The position numbers and the translations under genes are program-made. DNA of 64,000 nt, from assembly GCA_050246945.1 (NCBI GenBank), contig JBFWVC010000014.1, positions 62,001-126,000 of the forward strand. The letters are read 5' to 3'. Shown here piece after piece: positions 16,336-25,431 of the stretch; the stretch's first letter is position 1; each line of letters opens with the position of its first letter. Under the pieces are notes generated by a model. That model searched no databases. It was not told the origin of the DNA and saw only the letters and a program-made list of their open reading frames with translations. This DNA is from JAEUMD01 sp050246945. Lineage in GTDB: Bacteria; Pseudomonadota; Alphaproteobacteria; Rhizobiales; Hyphomicrobiaceae.

Positions 16336-18105
16336 ATGAAGTCCATTTTTCAACTCGGTGGGTTGTTAAGCGCCTCAGGATTGGCAGTGGCGCTTGTATT
16401 AGGTGCGTCGGCTGCGCAGGCCGAGCAAAAGCCATCGCCGGCGGATCTTGAGAAGCACAAGACCACACCCAGCGGACAGTACCAGCCTTCGCTCGATGTG
16501 CTTGGTGAAGACAAGCTCGACGCTCCCGGTGCGAAGCCGGGTGTGCCGACTTTGAGCAAGGACGAGTGGTCACTTGCCAACAAGATTTATTTCGAGCGCT
16601 GTGCGGGGTGCCACGGCGTTCTTCGCAAGGGCGCTACGGGCAAGCCGTTGACAACGGAGGTCACGCGCAAGAACGGGTTCGAATACCTGCGCGACTTCAT
16701 CACCTATGGGTCGCCGGCGGGCATGCCGAACTGGGGCACCTCAGGCGACCTGTCGAAAGAGCAGATCGACATCATGGCGAAGTACCTGCTTAACGAGCCG
16801 GTCTCGCCGCCGGAGTTCGGCATGGAACAGATCAGGGCGACCTGGAAGGTTCTCGTTCCGGTTGAAAAAAGACCAAAGGAGAAGCAGAACAAGATCGATA
16901 TCGACAATCTGTTCTCGGTCACCCTGCGCGACGCGGGAGAAATTGCTCTGATCGACGGCAAGTCGAAGGAAATCGCGGCGGTCATCAAGAGCGGATACGC
17001 TGTTCACATTTCACGCATCTCCGCGTCTGGCCGCTACCTCTACGTGATTGGACGCGACGCAAAGGTGGATCTGATCGACCTGTATATGGATCCGCCCGCA
17101 ACCGTTGCCGAAATTAAAATCGGCACCGAGGCTCGCTCAGTCGAAACCTCGAAGGCCAAAGGCTTCGAGGACAAATATGCGATTGCCGGGGCCTACTGGC
17201 CGCCGCAGTACGTCATCATGGACGGCTACACGCTGGAGCCAATCAAGGTCGTTTCGACACGCGGCATGACCTATGACACGCAAGAATATCATCCCGAACC
17301 ACGCGTCGCCTCCATCGTGGCATCGCATTACAATCCCGAGTTTGTCGTCAACGTGAAGGAGACTGGGCAGATTCTGCTGGTCGACTATTCGGACATCAAG
17401 AACCTCAGCGTGACCTCGATCGAGGCCGAGCGCTTCCTGCACGACGGCGGTTTTGATTCGACCAAGCGCTATTTCCTTGTCGCGGCGAATGCCCGCAATC
17501 GCGTGGCGGTCGTCGACACCAAGGACCGGAAGCTCGTCGGCGTCATTGATACGAAGGGCATCACGCCACATCCGGGCCGAGGTGCCAACATCGTGCATCC
17601 GAAGTTTGGCCCCGTATGGGCGACGAGCCATCTGGGTGACGAGACCATTTCGTTCATCGGAACGGATCCAGAAGGGCACAAGGATAGCGCGTGGAAGGTC
17701 GTGCAGACGGTCAAGGGCCAGGGAGGCGGATCGCTCTTCATCAAGAGCCATCCCAAGTCCCAGCACCTCTATGTTGATACGCCGCTGAATACCGAGGCCG
17801 AGTTCTCGTCGTCCGTGGCGGTCTTCAAGATTGCCGATCTTGTCAACGAGAAGCCCAAGTACACCACGCTTCCGATTGGTGAATGGTCTGGCATCGCCGA
17901 AGGACAGCGCCGCGTGGTGCAGGGCGAGTTCAATCGCGAGGGCGACGAGATCTGGTTCTCCGTCTGGAACGGAAAGAATCAGGAATCGGCGATCGTGATC
18001 GTGGACGACAAGACGCTGACCAAGAAGGCTGTGATCAAGGACAAGCGCCTTGTGACACCGACCGGAAAGTTCAACGTCTACAACACGCGCAACGACGTCT
18101 ACTGA
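16336..18105 (+). CDS. nirS: Cytochrome cd1 nitrite reductase NirS
   Basis: The 589-residue protein starts at 16336 after GGAGGA (16325-16330) and a Sec signal peptide (residues 1-29, cleavage near AQA-EQ). The open frame upstream of this ATG is not coding. The N-terminal cytochrome c domain has CAGCH at residues 89-93, and the rest is the eight-bladed heme d1 propeller. It reduces nitrite to NO in the periplasm. It heads the operon for heme d1 assembly and carries an NNR box upstream. A GC-rich hairpin follows the stop. Confidence 0.97.
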   Translation: MKSIFQLGGLLSASGLAVALVLGASAAQAEQKPSPADLEKHKTTPSGQYQPSLDVLGEDKLDAPGAKPGVPTLSKDEWSLANKIYFERCAGCHGVLRKGATGKPLTTEVTRKNGFEYLRDFITYGSPAGMPNWGTSGDLSKEQIDIMAKYLLNEPVSPPEFGMEQIRATWKVLVPVEKRPKEKQNKIDIDNLFSVTLRDAGEIALIDGKSKEIAAVIKSGYAVHISRISASGRYLYVIGRDAKVDLIDLYMDPPATVAEIKIGTEARSVETSKAKGFEDKYAIAGAYWPPQYVIMDGYTLEPIKVVSTRGMTYDTQEYHPEPRVASIVASHYNPEFVVNVKETGQILLVDYSDIKNLSVTSIEAERFLHDGGFDSTKRYFLVAANARNRVAVVDTKDRKLVGVIDTKGITPHPGRGANIVHPKFGPVWATSHLGDETISFIGTDPEGHKDSAWKVVQTVKGQGGGSLFIKSHPKSQHLYVDTPLNTEAEFSSSVAVFKIADLVNEKPKYTTLPIGEWSGIAEGQRRVVQGEFNREGDEIWFSVWNGKNQESAIVIVDDKTLTKKAVIKDKRLVTPTGKFNVYNTRNDVY

Positions 18106-18126
18106 CCCGAGGCGTTGATTGCTCGG

Positions 18127-18158
18127 GGCCGGCGGTTATCCTCGCGAGACCGCCGGCC
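18127..18158 (+). promoter_or_regulatory. 10-bp stem hairpin between nirS and nirE
   Basis: GGCCGGCGGT (18127-18136) pairs perfectly with ACCGCCGGCC (18149-18158) around a 12-base loop. No T-tract follows. It probably stabilises the nirS 3' end or causes partial termination before the heme d1 biosynthesis genes. Confidence 0.65.
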
Positions 18159-18229
18159 TCACATTCCAACCCGGATTCCTGGCGGGTGGCGCCTATTTGT
18201 CAGCAACGGCATGCGTTCGGGGATAGCTC

Positions 18230-19084
18230 ATGGAATATCATAGAATAGTCTGTGATTGCATGGACGTGTCGGAGGGTGCACCGGGGCCGTGCTCCGTACA
18301 ACTCGTGGGTGCCGGCCCGGGCGATCCCGAACTGCTGACGCTGAAGGCCCTTCGTGCCATCCAGAGCGCTGACGTCGTCGTGTTCGACCGTCTCGTATCC
18401 GAGGAAATCCTGGCACTCATTCCGTCCAATGTCCGGCGGATCGACGTCGGCAAGGCTCCGCGGAGCCATCCTGTTCCGCAGGAGGAGATCAACAAGCTCC
18501 TCGTGGGGCTCGCCCAACAGGGGCGGCGCGTCGTGCGTCTCAAGGGCGGCGATCCCTTTCTGTTTGGTCGCGGAGGTGAAGAGGCAATCGCGCTTGCGGC
18601 CGCCGGCATTGGCGTAGAGGTCGTGCCGGGCATCACTTCGGCCCAAGGGGCGGCCGCGCGCCTCAAGATGCCGCTGACTCACCGGTCCCTTGCATCCGGA
18701 GTTCGCTTTGTTACCGGGCACCGGAGCGCCGACGGTGTGCTGGACTACGATTGGCACGGGCTCGCCGATCCGGAAACGACTTTGGTCGTCTACATGGCGC
18801 TCGCAAACATCTCGGACATAGTCGCAAAGCTCATTGCGCACGGACGCGATACTCGCACGCCGGTTCTTGCCATCTCGCGAGCTACGCGGAAAGATGAGAA
18901 ATACGTTATGGCAACGCTTGCAACAATCACAAGCGAGGCCATGCGATCGCGGATCGAAGCACCGGCATTGTTCGTAATCGGCGAGGTTGTCGCAATATCG
19001 CGTTTCATGGAGCGGGAAGCGTTTTCTTGTCCCGCAGCGGAGACAATCGATGACGGCGTGCATGCTGCGGTTGCAGCGGAGTAG
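18230..19084 (+). CDS. nirE: Uroporphyrinogen-III C-methyltransferase NirE
   Basis: The 284-residue SUMT-family protein carries VGAGPGDPELLTLKA near the N-terminus, VVRLKGGDPFLFGRGGEE in the middle and PGITSAQGAAA, the usual SAM and tetrapyrrole binding motifs. It converts uroporphyrinogen III to precorrin-2, the first committed step toward heme d1. It lies 124 bases after nirS and overlaps nirC by 35 bases. A lone SUMT (no CysG dehydrogenase/chelatase part) within a nir operon is the definition of NirE. Confidence 0.95.
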   Translation: MEYHRIVCDCMDVSEGAPGPCSVQLVGAGPGDPELLTLKALRAIQSADVVVFDRLVSEEILALIPSNVRRIDVGKAPRSHPVPQEEINKLLVGLAQQGRRVVRLKGGDPFLFGRGGEEAIALAAAGIGVEVVPGITSAQGAAARLKMPLTHRSLASGVRFVTGHRSADGVLDYDWHGLADPETTLVVYMALANISDIVAKLIAHGRDTRTPVLAISRATRKDEKYVMATLATITSEAMRSRIEAPALFVIGEVVAISRFMEREAFSCPAAETIDDGVHAAVAAE

Positions 19085-19403
19085 CCTGTGCTGCGGACTT
19101 GCGGTCACAGTCCTCGCATCGTCGGGCCACGTGGGTGCGGCCAATGCGATCGACGCCGCACGCGTGTCCGAATTGACCTCGCTCGTCCGGCAGGACTGCG
19201 GATCGTGTCACGGCATGACGTTGAAGGGCGGTCTGGGAAAGCCGCTGTTGCCCGATGCGCTCAGGTATCTGGACGCCGACAGCATCGCTTCCATCATCCT
19301 CGAGGGCGTGCCGGGAAAACCGATGCCGGCCTGGAAGGGGCTTCTCAGCAATGAGGATGCTGCCTGGATCGCACAGCGGCTCAAGGAAGGATTTCCGCAA
19401 TGA
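19050..19403 (+). CDS. nirC: NirC, periplasmic c-type cytochrome
   Basis: The 117-residue product starts at the ATG at 19050, inside the end of nirE, with GGAG upstream. A signal peptide (residues 1-31) precedes a small monoheme cytochrome with CGSCH at residues 50-54 and a likely Met ligand in GKPMPAWKG. NirC can donate electrons to NirS and is implicated in the last steps of heme d1 maturation. It shares an ATGA overlap with nirF. Confidence 0.92.
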   Translation: MTACMLRLQRSSLCCGLAVTVLASSGHVGAANAIDAARVSELTSLVRQDCGSCHGMTLKGGLGKPLLPDALRYLDADSIASIILEGVPGKPMPAWKGLLSNEDAAWIAQRLKEGFPQ

Positions 19404-20608
19404 GACGGCGTGAGGTGCTTGCAGGCTTGGCGACGGCGGCGGCGAGCGCGGTGCCCCTACGGAGCGCGATGGCAGACGCCAATGCGCCGACATGCTCCGC
19501 CGCGACAGGCTCGCTTGGCGTCATTGTCGAACGAGCATCTGGCTCGGTTCTGATCGTCGATTGGGGCCGCAGGGCGATCGCCGGGCGCGTCGAGGGGTTG
19601 GGGGATCTATCACATGCCTCGGTTGTCTTCTCGCGTGACGAGCGGTTCGCATACGTGTTCGGCCGCGATGGCGGTCTCAGCAAGATCGACATTCTTGCTG
19701 CGCGGATCGCCAAACGCATCGTCCAGGCCGGGAACGCGATCGGTGGCGCCATTTCTGATGACGGCACGCTCGTCGCCGTGTCGAACTACGAGCCTGGGGG
19801 CGTGCGTGTCTTCGACGCCAACACGCTGGCGCCCGTGTGCGAAATTGCGGCCGATGCCGGCAACGGTGCTCGCTCGAAAACCGTTGGTCTCGTCGATGCG
19901 CCGGGCCGGCGTTTCGTCTATACACTTTACGACGCCGGCCAGATCTGGATTGCTGACTTTGCGGGGTGGACGGGCGGTGAGCCACGAGTCACGCGATATG
20001 CGAATGTTGGCAAGCTCCCGTACGACGGATCGATCACGGGTGACGGGCGGTATTACATAGCCGGACTTTTCGGCGAGGACGGTCTGGTTGAACTCGACCT
20101 CTGGGAAGAGCGGCCGACACCTCGGCGCATCCTCGATGGCTATGGGCGGGGCGATGTGCCCTTGCCGGTCTTCAAGATGCCGCATCTTGAAGGCTGGGGC
20201 GAGGTTGCGGGACGCTTCCTTCTTCCGGCGGTCGGGCGACACGAATTGCTCGCCATCGACGCGACAACGTTTGCCGAGTGCGGTCGCGTTGCAACGCACG
20301 GACAGCCGATATTTGCCATCGTGCAGCCTGGCAGCCCCCGCGTGTGGGTCAACTTCGCTCATCCGCTCAACGATACCGTCCAGGTGGTTGATGCGCGCAC
20401 GATGCAGGTCGTGCACAGCTTCAAGCCGGGCCCGGCGGTGCTACATCTCGAATTCACGCCACGCGGAGACGAAGCGTGGATCTCGGTGCGCGATGCCGAC
20501 CGTGTCGACATCCACAACTCGAGAACATTCGAGTGCATTGCATCAATTCCGGCGCACAAGCCTTCTGGCATCTTTTTCACCGCGCGCGCGCACAGGATCG
20601 GCCAATGA
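19400..20608 (+). CDS. nirF: NirF, heme d1 biosynthesis protein
   Basis: The 402-residue protein resembles the d1 propeller of NirS but lacks a cytochrome c domain. The N-terminus MRRREVLAGLATAA looks like a Tat-type or twin-Arg-like signal, followed by AMADA. Propeller-like repeats such as DGTLVAVSNYEPGGVRVFDA and PRVWVNFAHPLNDTVQVVDA are visible. It acts in the periplasm at a late stage of heme d1 synthesis; the exact reaction is less settled than for its neighbours. It overlaps nirC and nirDL by ATGA. Confidence 0.94.
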   Translation: MRRREVLAGLATAAASAVPLRSAMADANAPTCSAATGSLGVIVERASGSVLIVDWGRRAIAGRVEGLGDLSHASVVFSRDERFAYVFGRDGGLSKIDILAARIAKRIVQAGNAIGGAISDDGTLVAVSNYEPGGVRVFDANTLAPVCEIAADAGNGARSKTVGLVDAPGRRFVYTLYDAGQIWIADFAGWTGGEPRVTRYANVGKLPYDGSITGDGRYYIAGLFGEDGLVELDLWEERPTPRRILDGYGRGDVPLPVFKMPHLEGWGEVAGRFLLPAVGRHELLAIDATTFAECGRVATHGQPIFAIVQPGSPRVWVNFAHPLNDTVQVVDARTMQVVHSFKPGPAVLHLEFTPRGDEAWISVRDADRVDIHNSRTFECIASIPAHKPSGIFFTARAHRIGQ

Positions 20609-21675
20609 CGCTTGCCCGCATAGGACAGCCCGACGATGAATTCGCGCATGTGTCGGCGCAACTGTTAGAAGTGCTCGACAATTGGCAGCGGGCCTTTCCT
20701 CTCGTGCCGCAGCCATTTTCTTTGATTGGTCGCGCGGCGGGACTGAGCGAGGGTGATCTGTTGCTCGGCCTGGCAGAGCTTCAGAGGACGGGTGTGCTTG
20801 GACGTGTCGGCGCCACGATCAGGCCCAATACGGTCGGCGTCAGCATGCTTGCGGCGATGGAAGTCCCGCCAGGGCGTCTTGAGGAGGTCGCACACATCGT
20901 CAACGCGGAGGCCGGCGTCAACCACAACTACGAGCGCGAACACGCAATCAATCTATGGTTTGTCATCGCTGCACCGGACCGCCCGGCACTCATTGCCTCT
21001 TTGGACAGAATTCGCTTGGCGAGTGGGCTCGATATACTCGAGCTGCCATTAGAGCGCGCCTACTTCATTGACCTCGGTTTCCCTCTTGGCGGGCGAGGCG
21101 GGGCGGAAGCGAATCAACGGGCTGGCGTCGGGCATCCGGCGTATGACGGGCAGCCAAGTCTGGCGCAACAGATCGACGCACGCGACCGCAGGCTGCTCGC
21201 AGCACTGGAGCGCGGATTGATGCTCGTTCCGCATCCCTACCTTGCTCTGGGTGACGAGGTCGGACTGAGCGAGGCGCAGGTGATCGAGCGGATTATTGGG
21301 CTCATCCAAACCGGCATCATCACGCGGTTCGGGGCGATCGTGCGACATCGCAGGTTGGGGTATCGCGCCAATGCAATGGTGGTGTTCGACGTCGATGACG
21401 CCCGGGTCGACGCGTTGGGCGAGAGGTTTGCGCGCGAAGAGTTCGTGACGCTTTGCTATCGGCGCCCGCGGCGCGGCGTGCGCTGGCCATACAACCTGTT
21501 CTGCATGATCCACGGTATCGAGCGGGCTCGCGTTTTGGAACAGGCACAGCACCTGGCCAGGACCGGCGGCCTCGACCAGAGCTCGCTCGCAGTGTTGTTC
21601 TCGCAGCGCTGCTTCCTGCAGCGCGGTACGCGCATCGCGCACAATGCCGAAATTCAGCGGGAGGCCGCGCAATGA
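20605..21675 (+). CDS. nirDL: NirDL fusion, siroheme decarboxylase subunit
   Basis: The 356-residue protein is two AsnC/Lrp-like modules in tandem. The NirD-like half (about residues 15-165) has NHNYEREHAINLWFV. The NirL-like half (about 195-345) has TLCYRRPRRGVRWPYNLF with MIHG. These His/Tyr segments form the active site of siroheme decarboxylase, which removes two acetate carboxyls to give 12,18-didecarboxysiroheme. The start at 20605 overlaps the nirF stop (ATGA). The D-L fusion is known in several denitrifiers, while nirG and nirH remain separate here. Confidence 0.94.
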   Translation: MTLARIGQPDDEFAHVSAQLLEVLDNWQRAFPLVPQPFSLIGRAAGLSEGDLLLGLAELQRTGVLGRVGATIRPNTVGVSMLAAMEVPPGRLEEVAHIVNAEAGVNHNYEREHAINLWFVIAAPDRPALIASLDRIRLASGLDILELPLERAYFIDLGFPLGGRGGAEANQRAGVGHPAYDGQPSLAQQIDARDRRLLAALERGLMLVPHPYLALGDEVGLSEAQVIERIIGLIQTGIITRFGAIVRHRRLGYRANAMVVFDVDDARVDALGERFAREEFVTLCYRRPRRGVRWPYNLFCMIHGIERARVLEQAQHLARTGGLDQSSLAVLFSQRCFLQRGTRIAHNAEIQREAAQ

Positions 21676-22118
21676 TCGACGCCATCGACCGCGCCATCAT
21701 AAATCTCTTGCAGGACGGCTTTCCGGTGGTTGCCGAGCCCTACAAGGAAGCAGGCGCGCAATTGGGCATATCTGCGCACGCGCTCATCGAGCGGATCGGA
21801 GAGTTACTTGCGTGCGGTGCTGCGTCACGTTTCGGACCGATGTTCAATGCAGACCGGTTCGGTGGTGCTTTCTGCCTGTGCGCCATGGCGGTTCCAGCCG
21901 AGCGGTTCGATAGCATCGCGGAAACCGTCAATGCATTTCCCGAGGTGGCGCACAACTATGAACGGCAGCATGCGCTCAACATGTGGTTCGTGCTGGCAAC
22001 GGAAGCGGAGGACGAGATCGGCGAGGTATTGCGCCGCATCGAAGATGCCACCGGGCTTGATGTGTTCGATTTTCCAAAGCTCGAAGAGTATTTCATCGGC
22101 TTTCGGGTAGCGGCATGA
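21672..22118 (+). CDS. nirG: NirG, siroheme decarboxylase subunit
   Basis: The 148-residue AsnC-like protein has a winged-helix N-terminus and AHNYERQHALNMWFVLA, the same motif as the NirD half of NirDL. The start at 21672 overlaps the nirDL stop by ATGA. A longer frame running back into nirDL is a shadow. It acts with NirDL and NirH in siroheme decarboxylation; it should not be annotated as a transcriptional regulator despite the Lrp-like fold. Confidence 0.93.
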   Translation: MIDAIDRAIINLLQDGFPVVAEPYKEAGAQLGISAHALIERIGELLACGAASRFGPMFNADRFGGAFCLCAMAVPAERFDSIAETVNAFPEVAHNYERQHALNMWFVLATEAEDEIGEVLRRIEDATGLDVFDFPKLEEYFIGFRVAA

Positions 22119-22636
22119 CACGGATGCTAGAGCCAGAGGACCGAGCTATAGTCGCGGCGACGCAGGCAGGACTGCCGCTCGTGGAGCGGCCGTACGAGGA
22201 AGTGGCAAGGCGGACAGGACTGACGGAAGCCGAAGTGATGACGCGGATCAGGCGGCTCATGGAAGTCGGCGTCATCCGTCGCATCGGTATCGTTCCTAAT
22301 CATTATACACTTGGGCTTCGACACAATGCGATGACGGTTTGGGATGTCGCCGATGCAGAGATATCGCGGCTCGGTGCGCTGGTCGGCACACTGCCTTTCG
22401 TTACCCATTGCTACCGACGGCCGCGCCGGGAGCCCTTCTGGTCCTACAATCTGTTCGCGATGGTTCACGGGCACTCGTCCGGCGAAGTGGAGCAGAAGAG
22501 AGCGGAGATTGCGGGTTTGCTTGGCTCCGCCTGCCGTGGCAGCGACGTGCTGATGTCGACTCGCGTTCTGAAGAAGACAGGTCTCAGGATCAAGGCGGGC
22601 GAGCCGGGCGATGGCCCAGGCCCGGTCACAAACTGA
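22115..22636 (+). CDS. nirH: NirH, siroheme decarboxylase subunit
   Basis: The 173-residue AsnC-like protein contains THCYRRPRREPFWSYNLF and MVHG, the NirL/NirH version of the active-site segment. It is coupled to nirG by ATGA and followed 19 bases later by nirJ. The D/G-type and L/H-type modules alternate along the operon, consistent with heteromeric assembly. Confidence 0.93.
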   Translation: MTRMLEPEDRAIVAATQAGLPLVERPYEEVARRTGLTEAEVMTRIRRLMEVGVIRRIGIVPNHYTLGLRHNAMTVWDVADAEISRLGALVGTLPFVTHCYRRPRREPFWSYNLFAMVHGHSSGEVEQKRAEIAGLLGSACRGSDVLMSTRVLKKTGLRIKAGEPGDGPGPVTN

Positions 22637-22655
22637 TGGCGAAAGGCGGTGTGAC

Positions 22656-23864
22656 ATGTTCCGTTTGACGCAGCTTCTGGGCGAGCTGGTGCGGCCGACG
22701 CCCGCGGGACCGCGTCGCGATCCGCCTGGACCGGTGGTGATCTGGAACCTGATCAGGCGCTGCAACCTGAAGTGCAAGCATTGCTACTCGATTTCGGGCG
22801 ACGTCGATTTTCCCGATGAACTCGCGACCGAAGATGTGTTTGCGGTGATGGACGACCTGAAGGCCGCCCGTGTTCCAGTCCTCATTCTGTCGGGCGGCGA
22901 GCCGCTGCTGAGGCCGGATATCTTCGAGATAGCGCACCGCGCAAAGGCAATGGGCTTCTATGTGGGGCTGTCTTCGAATGGTGCGCTGATCGACCAGGGC
23001 AACATCGGGCGAATAAGAGATGTCGGGTTCGACTATGTTGGCATCTCTCTCGATGGCATCGGTGCGGTGCACGATGCATTCCGCGGCAAGGCGGGATCGT
23101 TCGATGCATCGCTGAAGGGCGTCAGGCTGTGCCTCGACCAGGGCATAAAGGTGGGGCTGCGCTTCACCATGACGATGGACAACCACGTCCAGCTGGATGA
23201 ACTTCTCGATCTCGCCGAGGCGGAGGGGGTCGACAAGTTCTACCTGTCGCATCTGAACTATGCGGGGCGCGGCAACAAGAACCGCGGAGACGATGCAGCG
23301 CTGGAGATCACCCGGCGCAAGATGGAGGCTCTGTTCGAGCGTGCCTGGGGGTATGTCTCGCGCGACGAGCCGATGGAGATCGTAACAGGCAACAACGATG
23401 CGGACGGCGTGTACCTCTATCACTGGGTGCGTCATCGCTTCCCTGAATCGGCAGAACACATGCGCGCCAAGCTGGTGCAGTGGGGTGGCAATGCATCGGG
23501 CGTCAACGTCGCCAACATCGACAACACGGGTGACGTGCATCCCGACACGTTCTGGTGGAGTTATTCGCTAGGCAATGTGAAGCGCCGTCCGTTCGCGGAG
23601 ATCTGGGCGGACGTTTCAGATCCGCTGATGCGCGGATTGAAGGCGCGGCCGCGCTCGATCGGTGGGCGCTGCGGTGCGTGCCGGCATTTCGATATCTGCG
23701 GCGGCAACACGCGCGTGAGGGCGTTGCAACTTACTGGAGACCCCTGGGCGGAGGATCCCGCCTGCTATCTGTCGGACGAGGAGATCGGGGTTTCGCATTC
23801 CGGTCCGCGCGTCGCGGTCACGCCGTTCCGGGGAGTGCGCCATGAGCAACCGCATCGCATCTAG
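22656..23864 (+). CDS. nirJ: NirJ, radical SAM heme d1 biosynthesis enzyme
   Basis: The 402-residue protein has the radical SAM cluster motif CNLKCKHC (Cys36, Cys40, Cys43), the GGEPLLRPD segment, and a C-terminal SPASM-type cysteine cluster including CGACRHFDICGG. NirJ replaces two propionate side chains of didecarboxysiroheme on the way to heme d1. The start at 22656 has AAAGGCGG upstream. The end overlaps nirN by 23 bases. Confidence 0.95.
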   Translation: MFRLTQLLGELVRPTPAGPRRDPPGPVVIWNLIRRCNLKCKHCYSISGDVDFPDELATEDVFAVMDDLKAARVPVLILSGGEPLLRPDIFEIAHRAKAMGFYVGLSSNGALIDQGNIGRIRDVGFDYVGISLDGIGAVHDAFRGKAGSFDASLKGVRLCLDQGIKVGLRFTMTMDNHVQLDELLDLAEAEGVDKFYLSHLNYAGRGNKNRGDDAALEITRRKMEALFERAWGYVSRDEPMEIVTGNNDADGVYLYHWVRHRFPESAEHMRAKLVQWGGNASGVNVANIDNTGDVHPDTFWWSYSLGNVKRRPFAEIWADVSDPLMRGLKARPRSIGGRCGACRHFDICGGNTRVRALQLTGDPWAEDPACYLSDEEIGVSHSGPRVAVTPFRGVRHEQPHRI

Positions 23865-25431
23865 ACGCGTCGCGGGCGGGTTTGCAGGGCTGCTTGTCTC
23901 GCTTTGCCTCGGCGCCATGGCAGGACCATCGCACGCGGAGCCGAATGGCGTTGCACTCTACAAGGAACATTGTGCGTCGTGCCATGGCGCCGATCGGCTG
24001 GGGGGTACGGGACCGGCGCTCATTCCGCAGGCGCTGGTGCGCCTGAAGCGCGAGGCGGCGGCGAAAGCGATCGCCAAGGGGCGCGCTGCAACGCAGATGC
24101 CGGGCTTTGCGGGAACGCTCGCAGACGGTGAACGCGCGGCGCTCGTTGACTACATCTATGGAGAACTTGCCGATGTCCCGCGTTGGACGGAAGCAGATAT
24201 CTCCGCCTCACGCGTGTTCAACGGTGTGCCGCCGGTTCTCTCCAAACCGGTATTCGATGCCGATCCGCTCAACCTTTTTGTCGTGGTCGAGACAGGCGAT
24301 CATCATGTGACGATACTCGACGGCGACAGTTTCACGCCGATCTATCGCATTGCGTCGCGCTTCGCACTGCATGGCGGCCCGAAGTTTACGCGCGACGGGC
24401 GCTTCGTTTTCTTCGCTTCGCGGGACGGGTGGGTGACAAAGTTCGACTTGTGGGAACTCAAGATCGTCGCTGAGGTGCGTGCGGGCATCAATACACGCAA
24501 CATTGCGATCTCGCAGGATGCGCGCCACGTCGCGGTCGCCAACTATCTTCCGCACACGCTCGTGATGCTTTCGGCAGAAGACTTGAGCGTCGAAAAGATC
24601 CTCAACGCCGCGGACAGGAACGGGACAACCTCGCGGGTGAGTGCAGTATATCAGGCCCCGCCGCGCAACTCGTTCATCGCCGCGTTGAAGGATGTTCCGG
24701 AGATCTGGGAAATCTCGACGGATCCGAATGCGCCGCCACAGCACGCAGGCTTCGTCCACAGCTATGAGAAGGGCATGGTGGAAGCGCTCGCCGCGTCTAA
24801 GGGCTTGTTCGCGTTGCGCCGCATCGAGGTGGAAGAGCCGCTCGATGATTTCTTCTTCGATCAGCCCTACCGGCATCTTCTGGGCTCGGCGCGCGACGGC
24901 AAGAGCGCAGTCGTCGTCAACCTCAATGTTGGGCGTTCGATCGGCCGGGTCGATCTGCCCGGCCTGCCGCATCTAGGCGCAGGTATCACGTTCGACTACC
25001 AAGGAAAGCGCGTGATGGCCACGCCGCACCTCAAGCAGGGAAAGATCAGCGTGATCCGGCTCGACGACTGGTCGATCGTAAAGCAGATCGAGACACCAGG
25101 CCCGGGATTCTTCATGCGCAGTCACGAGGGGTCGCGCTATGCGTGGACCGACGTAATGATGTCTAAGGCTCGCGACACCATCCAAATCGTGGACAAGACG
25201 ACACTCGAGATCGCGCGCACGCTTACACCTTCGCCGGGCAAGACGGCCGCACACGTGGAGTTCGACCGCTACGGAAAGCATGCGCTGGTATCGGTGTGGG
25301 AGGACGATGGTGCACTTGTCGTTTATGACGCCGAGACTTTCAAGGAGGTCAAGCGGATCCCCATGCGCAAGCCGTCGGGCAAATACAACGTCTTCAACAA
25401 GATCACGTTTTCCGAGGGAACCAGCCACTAG
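23842..25431 (+). CDS. nirN: NirN, dihydro-heme d1 dehydrogenase
   Basis: The 529-residue NirS paralogue has a signal peptide (residues 1-32), a cytochrome c domain with CASCH at residues 44-48, and a d1-type propeller. It is shorter than NirS (589). NirN introduces the acrylate double bond of heme d1 in the periplasm by oxidising dihydro-heme d1. It is last in the visible operon. Its identity as NirN rather than a second NirS rests on the operon position and its lower similarity to NirS. Confidence 0.93.
   Translation: MSNRIASRRVAGGFAGLLVSLCLGAMAGPSHAEPNGVALYKEHCASCHGADRLGGTGPALIPQALVRLKREAAAKAIAKGRAATQMPGFAGTLADGERAALVDYIYGELADVPRWTEADISASRVFNGVPPVLSKPVFDADPLNLFVVVETGDHHVTILDGDSFTPIYRIASRFALHGGPKFTRDGRFVFFASRDGWVTKFDLWELKIVAEVRAGINTRNIAISQDARHVAVANYLPHTLVMLSAEDLSVEKILNAADRNGTTSRVSAVYQAPPRNSFIAALKDVPEIWEISTDPNAPPQHAGFVHSYEKGMVEALAASKGLFALRRIEVEEPLDDFFFDQPYRHLLGSARDGKSAVVVNLNVGRSIGRVDLPGLPHLGAGITFDYQGKRVMATPHLKQGKISVIRLDDWSIVKQIETPGPGFFMRSHEGSRYAWTDVMMSKARDTIQIVDKTTLEIARTLTPSPGKTAAHVEFDRYGKHALVSVWEDDGALVVYDAETFKEVKRIPMRKPSGKYNVFNKITFSEGTSH

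Noticed and set aside
20605..22636. AsnC/Lrp transcriptional regulators
   Set aside because: The Lrp-like fold belongs to siroheme decarboxylase subunits NirDL, NirG and NirH; the HNYER and CYRRPR motifs and operon context decide.
23842..25431. Second nitrite reductase NirS
   Set aside because: Shorter than NirS, last in the heme d1 operon and clearly divergent from the nirS at 16336, so NirN fits better.
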